From: Deltaproteobacteria bacterium HGW-Deltaproteobacteria-8
GTDB taxonomy: Bacteria; Desulfobacterota; Desulfovibrionia; Desulfovibrionales; Desulfovibrionaceae
NCBI GenBank assembly: GCA_002840405.1
Contig: PHAR01000006.1
Coordinates: 124,001 to 188,000, forward strand
DNA: 64,000 nucleotides
Reading direction: 5' to 3'
A program made the position numbers and the translations under genes. Of this stretch, positions 35,397 through 44,698 are shown piece after piece. The notes under the pieces were generated by a model that saw nothing but the letters and a program-made list of their open reading frames with translations, made no database searches and had not been told where the DNA came from. Each line of letters starts with the position of its first letter. The first letter of the stretch is position 1.

Positions 35397-36422
35397 ATGC
35401 GCGCGCGGAAGCGGTTCCTGCGGCATCTGGCCGTTCTGCTGGCGGCCCTGTGCCTGCCCGTTTTGGGTCTGACTGGCTGCGGGCCGAAGGGCAGGCCCGC
35501 GCCCGCGCCCCTGACGCCTGCGGCTCAGAAGGAGGCCGAGCTCCAGCGGGAACTGGCCGTGCAGTCCTTTTACGAGCGCGTGGAGCGGCTGAACGCCATC
35601 GCCTACCGCCTGGCCAGGGCCAACGAGCCCCTGTGCCGCCAGCGCGGCAAGTCGCACCTGACCCTGGGCCTGACGGCGGAGTACTTCACCCCGCGCGATT
35701 CCAAGGAATGGTTCCCGGCTCTGTGCAAGCTGTGGGGCGCGGAGGAGAACACCATCGTGGTCACCAGCGTCATGCCCGGCGGCCCAGCCGCCCAGGCCGG
35801 AGTGAAGCGGGGCGACATCATCCAGGCGGCCGGCGGCAAGATGTTCAACATCGCCGGCAAGCACGGCAGCGTGACCCGCACCTTGGACCAGCTTTCCACC
35901 CGTGGGGTCATGGTTCTGCAGCTTTTTCGCGCTGGGGAGCCGCTGACTGTGTCTGTCCCGGTGCCGGTTGACGCCTGCGATTCGGTCTTTGCCGTTGTCG
36001 TCGGGGACAGGGTGAACGCCTATGCCAACGGCAAGAGCGTCTTTGTCACCTATGGCATCATGAATCTTTTTCAGAAGGATGAGGACCTGGCCGTGGTGCT
36101 GGGCCACGAACTGGCCCACAACGTCCTTGGGCATGCCCAGATGAATGGCTCCGGCAAGACGATCCTGACCACCAGCCCGGAGGCCGAGACCGAGGCCGAC
36201 GCGGTGGGCCTGTACTTCACGGCCCGGGCCGGGTTCAACATCAAGGACGCGCCCGGGGTCTGGCGGCGGCTGGCGGCGCAAAGCCCGGGCAGCATCAGCG
36301 CCGTGGGCGACCATCCCTCGACGGCGGCGCGCTTCCTGGGGCTGGAGGCCGTGCGCGACGAGATCCTCATGCGCCAGGCCGCCGGGCTGCCGCTCATCCC
36401 CAGGCCAAGGGTGGCGCCCTAG
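35397..36422 (+). CDS. M48-type metalloprotease lipoprotein with PDZ domain
   Basis: Predicted periplasmic zinc protease of 341 residues. Lipobox LGLTGC near residue 26. A PDZ-like region follows the linker (VTSVMPGGPAAQAGVKRGDII). The M48 active site is VVLGHELAHNVLGH, with the downstream Glu in EAETEADAVGL. The C-terminal end is a short HPSTAARFL stretch. It starts 7 bases after proS, so it is cotranscribed with ispG and proS. Ribosome site is weak (no clear AGGAG). Confidence 0.88.
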   Translation: MRARKRFLRHLAVLLAALCLPVLGLTGCGPKGRPAPAPLTPAAQKEAELQRELAVQSFYERVERLNAIAYRLARANEPLCRQRGKSHLTLGLTAEYFTPRDSKEWFPALCKLWGAEENTIVVTSVMPGGPAAQAGVKRGDIIQAAGGKMFNIAGKHGSVTRTLDQLSTRGVMVLQLFRAGEPLTVSVPVPVDACDSVFAVVVGDRVNAYANGKSVFVTYGIMNLFQKDEDLAVVLGHELAHNVLGHAQMNGSGKTILTTSPEAETEADAVGLYFTARAGFNIKDAPGVWRRLAAQSPGSISAVGDHPSTAARFLGLEAVRDEILMRQAAGLPLIPRPRVAP

Positions 36423-36608
36423 CCGCAAGATCCTGGTCCTCGTGGACATCGCCAATGAAACGTGCTTTCTAGGTGCTGCTCCGGGGCGCGCCGTCCCCCG
36501 CCCGCCGGGCGGTGCGGCAAGCGGGCGTCCGGCCGGAGGCATCTCAAGGGACGGCAGGCTGCTGCGCGGGGATTGCCGCGCCAGACGAACGGGTCGCTCG
36601 GGTCTGAC

Positions 36609-38312
36609 ATGAAAATTTGTTCGATCTCCATGCGTGTGGGCGCGGCGCTCAAGGACATGGGGCATGAAGTGCTGAGCTTCTGGCCCAAGGAGTCCCTGTT
36701 CGACCTCCAGGCGGCCCTGGCCGAGCAATCCTTCACCCCGGAGCTCATCATCCAGGAGGAGAACCTGGGGCAGCGGGTCGTGCTCCAGGGTCTGCGCCAT
36801 TTCTCCTGCCCCAAGGTCTTCTGGTCGCTCGACACCCACCTCAACCTGTTCTGGCAGGCCCATTACTTCCGCCTCTTCGACGGGGTGCTGACCCCGCACG
36901 TGAGCATCCTGCAAAAGGATCTGCGGCCGCCGCACCCGCCCTTTGCCCGGCTGGCCATGTTCGGGGTCGAGCGGCCCTGGACGCCGTTTTCCCAGCGCCA
37001 TAGCGACGTGGCTTTCGTGGGCCGCATCACGGAGCACCGGCCCCTGCGGCGCTGGCTGGCCGAGTTCCTGGCGGAGAACTTCGGCGCCAGGGTGGCCCAG
37101 GACATCTCCTTCGCCGAGATGCTGGACCTGTACTGCGGCTCCCGGCTGGCGCCCAACGAGTCCATGCTCTCGGAGGTCAACTTCCGGCTGCTGGAGGCCG
37201 CCTCCTGCGGCTGCCTGGTGCTCAGCCAGGACGTCGGCCCGGACCAGGACGTGCTCTTCGCTGGCGGGCGGGAGATCGAGACCTACGGCCATGTGCTGGA
37301 GCTCAAGGCCCTGCTGGAGCACTACGCCGCGCGGCCGGAGCTGGCCGAGCGCCTGGGCCGGGCGGCCTGGGAGCGGGTGCAGCGGGAGCATCTGGTGCGC
37401 CACCGCTGCCAGAGCATCCTGGACTTCGCCGCCCGGCTGGCCCCGGCCAGGACGCCTGCCCAGGACCTGGACGCGGCGCACTGGCTGACCCTGGCGCATT
37501 TGCAGCGGGCCGGGATGGTGGCGGTTTCCACGGACGAGCTGGCCCAGGCCCTGGGCAGGCTTTCGCCCACGCCCGAGGTTGTGTCCGTGCTGCTGACGCT
37601 GCTGGTGGAAAGCGGGCAGAAGGACGCGGCCCTGGCGCTGCTGCACCGGATCGTGTCCGGGGGGGCGCAGCCGGGCAAGCCAGATCAACCAGTCCAGCCC
37701 GGTCAAATGAACCAGCTGGACGTCAACCTGGACGTCAACCTGGACGTCAATCTGGCAGGCTCCCTGGCCGGAGTTTTTCTGGGCGACTGGAACCTGGCCC
37801 GGCGGTTCTGGCACCGGCACGCGGACGCAAAGGCGACGGGCAGGGTTGCGCCCGGAAGCCCGGCCCAGCTGTGCCTGCTGTGGGCCAGGGAGCTGGCTGG
37901 CGTCGGGCGGCTCGGCTCGGCCGGCTTTGCCTACGACCCCACCGCGCACCTGCCCAAGGCCGCCGTGGAATGCCTGTACCTGGCCCAGCGGCTGGACCCG
38001 CAGGATCTGGAGGCCACCCGCCGCCTCGCGGCCCTGACCTCGACCCTGCGCGGGCACGACTTCATCCAGCTGGGGCACCTGTCCCATCTGGCCCTGCACG
38101 CGCCTGAGGATTGGCGCACCGGTCTGCAGCTGGGCATGGCGAACCTGAAGGCCTTTCGCCTGCGGGTGGGACTGGAGGAGATTATTCAGGCCAGGGACAA
38201 GGCCGTGGGCCAGGGCAGGGAGGAAAGCTTTTCCCGGATGCTGTCGGCCCTGGACCCCAAGGGATTTGCGTGCGCTGCCCTGGCCGGGCAGGGGCGACCC
38301 GTTCAGCCCTGA
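36609..38312 (+). CDS. CgeB-type glycosyltransferase with C-terminal helical repeats
   Basis: Glycosyltransferase of 567 residues from ATG 36609. The GT fold shows WSLDTHLNLFWQAHYFRLF, DVAFVGRITEHRPLRRW, LYCGSRLAPNESMLSEVNFRL with the family Glu, and ASCGCLVLSQDVGPD. The last 250 residues are helical, probably TPR-like. A GTG at 36462 is open upstream but does not look like family sequence. A 12-base unit is repeated three times at about 37719-37755, giving (LDVN)3. It is convergent with the MAF gene, and the pair looks like a glycosylation locus. Confidence 0.8.
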   Translation: MKICSISMRVGAALKDMGHEVLSFWPKESLFDLQAALAEQSFTPELIIQEENLGQRVVLQGLRHFSCPKVFWSLDTHLNLFWQAHYFRLFDGVLTPHVSILQKDLRPPHPPFARLAMFGVERPWTPFSQRHSDVAFVGRITEHRPLRRWLAEFLAENFGARVAQDISFAEMLDLYCGSRLAPNESMLSEVNFRLLEAASCGCLVLSQDVGPDQDVLFAGGREIETYGHVLELKALLEHYAARPELAERLGRAAWERVQREHLVRHRCQSILDFAARLAPARTPAQDLDAAHWLTLAHLQRAGMVAVSTDELAQALGRLSPTPEVVSVLLTLLVESGQKDAALALLHRIVSGGAQPGKPDQPVQPGQMNQLDVNLDVNLDVNLAGSLAGVFLGDWNLARRFWHRHADAKATGRVAPGSPAQLCLLWARELAGVGRLGSAGFAYDPTAHLPKAAVECLYLAQRLDPQDLEATRRLAALTSTLRGHDFIQLGHLSHLALHAPEDWRTGLQLGMANLKAFRLRVGLEEIIQARDKAVGQGREESFSRMLSALDPKGFACAALAGQGRPVQP

Positions 38313-38468
38313 GCAGGCTTCGGGCCGGGCCAACCCCGTTGGGATGGGCCAGTCGGGATGGGCCAGGGTTCTTTCAGCGGTCCAGTCAGTGTCTCGTCAG
38401 GATCATTTCAGGGTCGGGCAGAGCCGTGCCGGGGGTCGGCCCGCTCCGCTTCGCGCCCGCCGCCCTGT

Positions 38469-40280
38469 TCAGCACAGGGGCGTGTAGGCCAGCAGCTCCT
38501 CGGCATCCAGGACATTGTCGCCCGCGATGAGCGACAGGGCGTAGTGGAACTCCCGTGCGCAGGCCGGGGCCACGAGCAGCACGTCCTGGTGGCGCATCCA
38601 GTCGTGCAGCGCTGCCAGCTCCAGGCCGCCGCCCGTGGGCTGCACGCGTCCGGGGTCCAGGGTCTGGATGCCCAGGCAGCGCCAGTCCCAGCCGGGCTGC
38701 AGGCGGCCCAGGCGCGCAACAGTTTCGGCTTCCTCCTCCGCCGTGCAGAGCACAGGCACGGCCGCGCCCTTGGCGGCCTGGCAGTGCAGGGCCGCCACGT
38801 TGCGGGCGAACCGCACCGCAGCAAGCATCTCGTCCGCCAGATTCTCCGCCAGTCGCTCCAGGTTGTCCGCCCCGGCGGGCCGGAACCAGGGCAGGTTCGC
38901 GGCGACGTAGCTGTAATAGGGGTGCTGGCGCACGGCGTCCGGGTCGGCGCAGCGCAGGCAGGAGAGCAGGTCGCGGCTGCGCCGGGCGTCCTCCAGGGTG
39001 CTGGCGCACTGCGCGCGCAGGACAGGGAGGCGGATCTGCTCCGGCCTGGCGGCGGCCTGGTCGGCCTTGGCCAGGAAGGCGGCCTTGTCCAGCACCGGGG
39101 CCTCAAGCGCCTGGTCCTGGGTCATGGGCGCGCAGACCTCCGGGTCCAGCAGGCTGTACGGGGAGAGGTTGTGGAAGGTGGTGCCCAGGCTGGCCTGAAT
39201 CTCCCGCGCGAACATTTCGGTCTCGGCGGCGGTGGCGAAAAATTGCAGGGTGGTGCTGGCCGTCCGTCCGTTCATGTCCGGCGTGCTGACCAGATTGTAC
39301 CGGCTGGTCAGGGGCTCTGACTGCTGCGTGTCTGCCTGCCGCAGTTCTGGCTGGGGCGGCGTGGGCTCTTGTGGCGCCAGCTGGCTGCCGCTGCCCCCGT
39401 TGTAATAGACATCGGCCCCGAGCAGGCGCAGGTCCACCCCGGCCAGCAGCACCTTGGGGGCGTGGAGGGCCTCGGCCGCGCCCAGGCAGGCCAGCAGGGA
39501 GCTCAGCCAGGATTCCCGGATGCGCGCCGGGTTCGGCAGCACGCCGAGGTCGAAGCTGTCGATGAAGAACACCCGCCGGAAGCGTGGCGCGAAGGTGCGG
39601 ATGGGCGCCATGGACAGCGCCAGCAGCACCGACTCCGGGTACCTGTCGTCCGGGTGGTGGAAGTGCTCCTGCAGGGGCACGGTGTCCAGCTGCACGAGCA
39701 CGTCGGGCTTGACGCCGCAGGCGCGCAGGAAGGGCAGCACCCTGGAGATGGTGACGATGAGGTAGCGTCGGGCAAGCTCCGGCAGCCGGTCTTTGATGAG
39801 CCCCAGCGACGGTCCGGGCAGCAGCAGCAAACAGGGCAGGCCCACGGCCGTGTCGCGCAGCTTGTCCACTAGGCAGTGTCGCAGGTGCAGGGGCGTGTTG
39901 CGGTACCGGTTCAGCACGTGCAGGAATTCCGGGGGGGTCTCCGCCGGCCGCAGCCCCACGGGATCGGGGATGCGGGTGCTGTAGGCGGGCAGCTCCACAT
40001 ACTTGGCGTACAGGTAGGCCAGAAGCTTCTGCGCGCGCAGCACCAGGTGCGGGTTGCGGGCGTGCTCCTCCCTGGAGGTCACGACCACGAGCCCGGAGGC
40101 CATGAGCCGCAGGTCAATGCCCTTGATCCGCTCCAGGGCCGCCTCGTCGACGCGGTACAGCACCAGCAGCCGGTTCGCCGGCAGCGACGGGATCTGCGCC
40201 GGGCGGCCCAGGCAGACCACGAACTGCTCCGCCACCGGGGGCACGGTGTCGATGACGGCGAGAAAGCTGGGCTGGGGCAT
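38469..40280 (-). CDS. Motility accessory factor (MAF) family protein, DUF115/6-HMP-pyrophosphokinase-like
   Basis: MAF proteins are glycosyltransferase-like enzymes that add nonulosonic or similar sugars to flagellin. The 603 residues have an N-terminal domain, then the DUF115 core with LLLLPGPSLGLIKDRLPEL, YLIVTISRVLPFL, VKPDVLVQLDT and KVLLAGVDLRL. The first GP-rich loop is the nucleotide-sugar region in the family. Position beside CgeB and GT2 supports flagellin glycosylation. The sugar is unknown. Confidence 0.8.
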   Translation of the reverse strand: MPQPSFLAVIDTVPPVAEQFVVCLGRPAQIPSLPANRLLVLYRVDEAALERIKGIDLRLMASGLVVVTSREEHARNPHLVLRAQKLLAYLYAKYVELPAYSTRIPDPVGLRPAETPPEFLHVLNRYRNTPLHLRHCLVDKLRDTAVGLPCLLLLPGPSLGLIKDRLPELARRYLIVTISRVLPFLRACGVKPDVLVQLDTVPLQEHFHHPDDRYPESVLLALSMAPIRTFAPRFRRVFFIDSFDLGVLPNPARIRESWLSSLLACLGAAEALHAPKVLLAGVDLRLLGADVYYNGGSGSQLAPQEPTPPQPELRQADTQQSEPLTSRYNLVSTPDMNGRTASTTLQFFATAAETEMFAREIQASLGTTFHNLSPYSLLDPEVCAPMTQDQALEAPVLDKAAFLAKADQAAARPEQIRLPVLRAQCASTLEDARRSRDLLSCLRCADPDAVRQHPYYSYVAANLPWFRPAGADNLERLAENLADEMLAAVRFARNVAALHCQAAKGAAVPVLCTAEEEAETVARLGRLQPGWDWRCLGIQTLDPGRVQPTGGGLELAALHDWMRHQDVLLVAPACAREFHYALSLIAGDNVLDAEELLAYTPLC

Positions 40281-40303
40281 TCAGGTCTCCGGTTCAGGTC
40301 GGT

Positions 40304-41920
40304 TTATGGCAGCAGGCTCAGGTTGTCGAGCTTGCGCAGCTCGTCCATGTGCAGGATGTGCTTGTAGAACAGCTTGATGTCATTGCCGACGCTGTTGCCT
40401 GTGCGGGCGAAATCCGCCGCGTCCGAGTGCAGGCCCGTGCCCGATGACTGGTGGTGCACGCAGGTGACCAGGCCGCAGTACATGACCTTGTAGCCGGCCA
40501 GGCACAGGCAGAGGTCGTGGTCGATGTCGTCCACCTGGGACGGGGAGAAGCGGATATCGAAGCTGGGGCAAGCGCGCAGGGCCTCGGTGCGCAGCAGGTG
40601 CAGGCAGCCCATGACCGAGCGCGTCTCGCGGAGGAAGTCGTAGGCGCCGTTGTCGTACTGGTGCTGGGGCACGGGCAGGCACAGCTTGAGCAGGTCGTCC
40701 CGGGCCACGCTGACGTAGCGGAAGAGATACTGGAATTTCGCCGGGCGGCCCGGAAACACCACCTTGCCCCCGACCACGGCGATTTTGGCGTCGCGCTGGG
40801 CCACGGTCAGGTACCACTCCAGCCAGTCCTCGGGCACGTCCACGTCGTCGTCCAGGAAGGCCACGTACTCGCTCTCCCAGGTGGAAGGCAGGTTGATGAG
40901 CCAGTTGCGCGCGGCTGGCGCGCCGATGTTCACGTGCAGCGGGATGATGGTGAAGGTGTTGGCGGGGAACAGTTTTTGCGCCCACTGGGCCACGGCCAGG
41001 CTGTCGTCGGTGCAGCCGTTCAGCAAAACCGTGATGGAGGCCGGGCCGATGTTCGAGCCCGCCAGGCTGGCCAGGGTGGCCTTGAGCTTCTTGGCCTTGT
41101 TGTACGAATAGAGGTAGATGGCGACCTTCTTCTGGGCCACGAGCTCGGGCCGCTTCCGGCTGGGGCTTCTGAGCTCGGCCAGGCGGAAGCGCACCGGGGC
41201 CTGGGCCGGGTCCAGGGCCAGGGAGCGCTGGTACAGGTCCACGGCCCTTGGGATGTCGCCGCGCTGGCGGGCCACCTCTGCGGCGAAGTTCAGGTTCACC
41301 TCGCGCTGGTCTTCGGGGGGCAGGGTTGCCCAGAGCCTCTCGGCCTCGTCCAGCTGGCCCATGGCCGCGTAGTGGCGGAAGAGCATGCCGTTGAAGTCGT
41401 CCTGCAGCCGCTTGGGGCACAGGAACTTGGGCAGCCAGGCGGTGGGCAGCCTGCCCATGACGAAGTCCGCCTCCAGGAGTTTGCCTGCTGCCAGGGCGTA
41501 GTTCGGGTAGGCGTCCAGGAGGGTGTTCAGGAAGAGCACGATGTCCTCGGCGTCCCTGGTCTGGTCCAGGCCTTCGATCATGTGGAAGGTCTCGGCCTGG
41601 GTGTTGGTCCTGTCCAGGATCTCGACCTTCAGGCGCGAGGCGGGGTCGTCCATCACGGCTTTGGTGCGGATGTTGACCCGGTTAAAGGGTGACAGCTGGA
41701 GGGTCTTGTCGATGAGGTATTCCAGGGGCTGCCGGGCGATGGCCGCACCCTCGGCGTTGAACCCGGCCAGGAAGCGGTTCATGTAGCAGACCGTCAGGTC
41801 CTTATCCAACAGGAAGTTGGCCTGGTAGTTCCGGAAGTGGACCAGCACCTCCTCGATGGAGAGGAACGCAAGCTCGCCAGAAAGCCCCTCGGAGATGATG
41901 CGGAAATATTCTGCGTTCAT
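40304..41920 (-). CDS. GT2 glycosyltransferase with N-terminal helical/TPR-like domain
   Basis: A 538-residue protein from ATG 41920. The first 260 residues are helical with TPR-like repeats (AEVARQRGDIPRAVDLYQRS). The GT2 domain begins at VAIYLYSYNKAKKLKAT, with the metal-binding DXD in YVAFLDDDVDVPEDWLEWY, a nucleotide-binding ASITVLLNGCTDD, and the C-terminal loop SFDIRFSPSQVDDIDHDLC. It is 23 bases upstream of MAF, in one operon. The substrate is unknown. Confidence 0.85.
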   Translation of the reverse strand: MNAEYFRIISEGLSGELAFLSIEEVLVHFRNYQANFLLDKDLTVCYMNRFLAGFNAEGAAIARQPLEYLIDKTLQLSPFNRVNIRTKAVMDDPASRLKVEILDRTNTQAETFHMIEGLDQTRDAEDIVLFLNTLLDAYPNYALAAGKLLEADFVMGRLPTAWLPKFLCPKRLQDDFNGMLFRHYAAMGQLDEAERLWATLPPEDQREVNLNFAAEVARQRGDIPRAVDLYQRSLALDPAQAPVRFRLAELRSPSRKRPELVAQKKVAIYLYSYNKAKKLKATLASLAGSNIGPASITVLLNGCTDDSLAVAQWAQKLFPANTFTIIPLHVNIGAPAARNWLINLPSTWESEYVAFLDDDVDVPEDWLEWYLTVAQRDAKIAVVGGKVVFPGRPAKFQYLFRYVSVARDDLLKLCLPVPQHQYDNGAYDFLRETRSVMGCLHLLRTEALRACPSFDIRFSPSQVDDIDHDLCLCLAGYKVMYCGLVTCVHHQSSGTGLHSDAADFARTGNSVGNDIKLFYKHILHMDELRKLDNLSLLP

Positions 41921-42521
41921 GTGTTGCCCTTGGTTTGTTCTTCTGCCCGACCATACCCGCAAGCAGCTTCTGCCGCAACGCAGGTCAGGCTGTCAGCGTC
42001 GCCTCCCGGCAGGATTGACCACCCGCCCTGGAGCTAGGCCGGGGAGCAGGCAGGCCCGCGTCGGCCGCCAGACGCAGGGCAGCGGCAGTTGTTTGACTGC
42101 CATGCCGGGCTGGCGCGCTTCCTGGTTGCGCCAGCATCCTTACACAGGCCCCAGGCTGCGCCAGTGCGCGGCAGGGACAGGAGCCGGTGCGGAGCAGCAT
42201 CCTCCTGCAAGTTCTCGCATCAGCAATTCCAGTTGCCCGGAAAATATTCACATTCCGTGCCATTCCTGGCGCTTTGGCCGGGTTGGAGTGCGAGCGCGCA
42301 TGATGCGAGGGCAGGCCGTGCCGCTCCCCCCCCCTTGCACGACCCTTGACGCTTTCCGCTCCATCCCTGTTGGTTGGCAAGCGCCACGCCGGGATTGCGG
42401 AGGGCGGCGAACACTCGGGAGCCTCTTGGCACGCCGGGGCGATTGTCCTTGAACCAAAGAATGTTACATGCAAGGATGAAATGGAGTATGATTGGATAAC
42501 TTATGTAAGGAGCTGAATCTG
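41921..42521. other. Divergent intergenic region, about 600 bases
   Basis: No gene longer than 50 codons has a plausible start here. Near 42487-42492 is a good -10-like TATGAT, with no convincing -35 partner, about 30 bases before the hydrolase ATG. The region is mixed: GC-rich to about 42430, then AT-richer. I see no terminator, tRNA or riboswitch. Confidence 0.5.
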
Positions 42522-43826
42522 ATGGGAAAAATGAAATGCGCTCTCCTGGCTCCCCTGTGTCTGGCCTTGATCCTTCTGCTGCCCGTAGCCCAGAGCCAGG
42601 CGGCGCAGGGCGGCTCGGGCGTTGCGAAGGTCGCAAGGAAGCAGAAGAAGTTTGATGCCCATGAGTCCTTTGCCCGGCTGCACTTCAAGGACCAGGAGAT
42701 GGATTTCGCCTTTGCCCTGATCCTGGGCGCCACCATGAACCATGGTTGCGAGATCGGCGAGGCCTACGCCACAGTCACGAACATCAAGGAAGGCAGCGCC
42801 GCGAGCTGGCAGGACGAGTGGATCAAGATGGCCGGGCGCGTTGCGGCCAGGGGCGAGGCCTCGCTGGCCAGGGGCCACCGGGTCAGCGCGCGCGAGCAGT
42901 TCCAGCGCGCGTCGTACTACTACCGGGCGTCCCTCATTTCCATGCTGCCGGACGACCCGAAATTCAAGTCCACGGGGCTGAAGAGCCGGGCGTTGCTGAA
43001 AAAGGCCGGCACGCTGTTCGACCCGCCCCTGGAGTACATCGAGATCCCCTTCGAGGGCACGGTCCTGCCGGGGTATTACCGCGAGGCCGACTGCGGCGCC
43101 AAGCAGTGCAAGACCCTGGTCATGCTTGGCGGAGGGGAAACCTTTGCCGAGGATCTTGTGTTCTACATCGCGCCCCAGGCCTATGACCGGGGCTACAACT
43201 TCATCACCGTGGATCTGCCGGGGCAGGGCCTGCTGCCCCTGGAGGGAAAGGTTTTCCGCGCCGACGTGGAAGTTCCGGTCAAGGCTGTGCTGGACTATGT
43301 CCTGGCCCGGCCGGAGGTCGCGCCGGACCGGTTGGCGGCCTACGGCATCAGCGGCGGCGGCGGGTTTGTGCCCAGGTCGGCCATGCATGATCCCCGCATC
43401 AAGGCCATCGCCATGAACAGCGCCGTGGTGGACGCCTACCCTCTGTTCGCGTCCATGCCGGTGGCTACGGCCACCCAGGACGTGGTGCGCGGCTGGTCCA
43501 GCTTCAAGCGCAACACGGTTGAGGGCATCGCCTGGCGCTGGGGCGTGGCCATGGACAACATCCCCGGCCTGGTCCCGGCCAACAAGGGCTTTGACTTCGA
43601 TCCCGCGAAGGTGACCTGCCCAGCGCTGCTCATCGTCGGCGAGGGCGAGTACGGCAACGCGGAGGTTAAAAGGCAGCAGCAGGTGTGCTACGACGCGCTG
43701 CCGAATCCGCAGAAGAAGCTTGTGGTCACCCCGGCCAACGAGGGCGCGTCCAACCACTGCATCACCGAAAACCGCAGCGTCATGAGCCAGGTGGTCTTCG
43801 ACTTCTTTGACGAGGCCTTCAAGTAG
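42522..43826 (+). CDS. Exported alpha/beta hydrolase, FrsA-like
   Basis: Predicted esterase/hydrolase of 434 residues. A signal peptide (ALLAPLCLALILLLPVAQSQA) is followed by a helical lid region (residues 35-150) and the alpha/beta core. The nucleophile is in AAYGISGGGGFVP, the acid in LLIVGEGEYG, and the His probably in EGASNHC. It is like 2,6-dihydropseudooxynicotine hydrolase and FrsA-type enzymes, so the substrate is not known. ATG 42522 has an AAGGAG site 9 bases upstream. Confidence 0.75.
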   Translation: MGKMKCALLAPLCLALILLLPVAQSQAAQGGSGVAKVARKQKKFDAHESFARLHFKDQEMDFAFALILGATMNHGCEIGEAYATVTNIKEGSAASWQDEWIKMAGRVAARGEASLARGHRVSAREQFQRASYYYRASLISMLPDDPKFKSTGLKSRALLKKAGTLFDPPLEYIEIPFEGTVLPGYYREADCGAKQCKTLVMLGGGETFAEDLVFYIAPQAYDRGYNFITVDLPGQGLLPLEGKVFRADVEVPVKAVLDYVLARPEVAPDRLAAYGISGGGGFVPRSAMHDPRIKAIAMNSAVVDAYPLFASMPVATATQDVVRGWSSFKRNTVEGIAWRWGVAMDNIPGLVPANKGFDFDPAKVTCPALLIVGEGEYGNAEVKRQQQVCYDALPNPQKKLVVTPANEGASNHCITENRSVMSQVVFDFFDEAFK

Positions 43827-43837
43827 GCTGGCTGGAC

Positions 43838-43875
43838 GCCCCTGGCTCGCGGGATTCCATGAGCCGGGGGCTTTG
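43838..43875. terminator. Hairpin, probable terminator between convergent genes
   Basis: An 11-base stem (43838-43848 with 43861-43871, one mismatch or wobble) around a 12-base loop, followed by a short TTT. It lies between the convergent hydrolase and LOG genes. Confidence 0.5.
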
Positions 43876-43941
43876 GGGTCCGGGAGAAGCGGGCAGAGGC
43901 TCGGGCAAAGGCCGGAGGTCCTGCTCTGGCCTTGCGCGGTG

Positions 43942-44526
43942 TTACAGCGCCTGCGGCTTGGTCACCCATTTGGCGACGGTGGGGGCCGTGTAGGTGTCGA
44001 AGCGGTCCAGCAGCGCGGCCGGGTCGGCCTCGCAGAGCAGCATGGCGCGGTGCGCGGCCATGATGAAGCCCTCGGTCGCGGCGTGGTCCAGGAAGGCGCA
44101 AAGCGTGGCGTAGTAGCCGTCCACATCGAGGAGCCCGCAGGGCTTCTTGTGGAAGCCCAGCTGCGCCCAGGTCATCACCTCGCACAGCTCCTCCAGGGTT
44201 CCCATGCCGCCGGGCAGGGCGATGAAGCCGTCGGCCAGCTCGGCCATGAGGGCCTTGCGCTCGTGCATGGAGGCCACCACCCTGAGGTCGGACAGGCCCT
44301 TGTGGGCGAGCTCCTTCTGGCGCAGGGACTCCGGGATGACGCCGATGACCTCGCCCCCGGCGGCCAGGGCCGCGTTGGCCAGCTCGCCCATGAGCCCCAC
44401 GCCCGCGCCGCCGTAAACCGTGGTCAGGCCCCGGCGGGCGATCTCCGCGCCAAGCGCGCGCGTGGTGGTGAGGTAGTTCGGGTTGGTGCCGGGGTTGGAC
44501 CCGAGGAAGACGCAGACGCGGCGCAT
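43942..44526 (-). CDS. LOG family protein (TIGR00730), cytokinin riboside 5'-monophosphate phosphoribohydrolase-like
   Basis: Nucleotide phosphoribohydrolase of 194 residues. It has the family's Rossmann N-terminus (RRVCVFLGSNPGTNPNY), VYGGAGVGLMGELANA, the loop MHERKALMAELADGF and the signature ALPGGMGTLEELCE. In bacteria these proteins release adenine from AMP-type nucleotides and do not necessarily make cytokinins. It starts at ATG 44526 with an AGGAG site. Divergent from xseA. Confidence 0.9.
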   Translation of the reverse strand: MRRVCVFLGSNPGTNPNYLTTTRALGAEIARRGLTTVYGGAGVGLMGELANAALAAGGEVIGVIPESLRQKELAHKGLSDLRVVASMHERKALMAELADGFIALPGGMGTLEELCEVMTWAQLGFHKKPCGLLDVDGYYATLCAFLDHAATEGFIMAAHRAMLLCEADPAALLDRFDTYTAPTVAKWVTKPQAL

Positions 44527-44698
44527 AGGTGGCTCCTTGCTGGTGGGGTATGCAAATACCGCCGCGTCATTCGCGTTATTGCGGCGGGTGAACCCGCGCT
44601 GCATAGGGCGCGGCAGCGATTTGCGCAAGCCGGGGCGTTTGCCCGCCGCCCTGCGCCGGTTTTGGACAGCCGCCGGATTTCGGGGTAAGAGTCCGGCC

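Noticed and set aside
36423-36608. An N-terminal extension of the CgeB-type gene from GTG 36462
   Set aside because: The extra residues are Arg/Gly-rich and do not resemble the family; ATG 36609 fits the usual start.
42240-42280. A sigma-54-like GG element (TGGCACG) on the minus strand upstream of GT2
   Set aside because: The -12 GC element at correct spacing is missing, so this is not a sigma-54 promoter.
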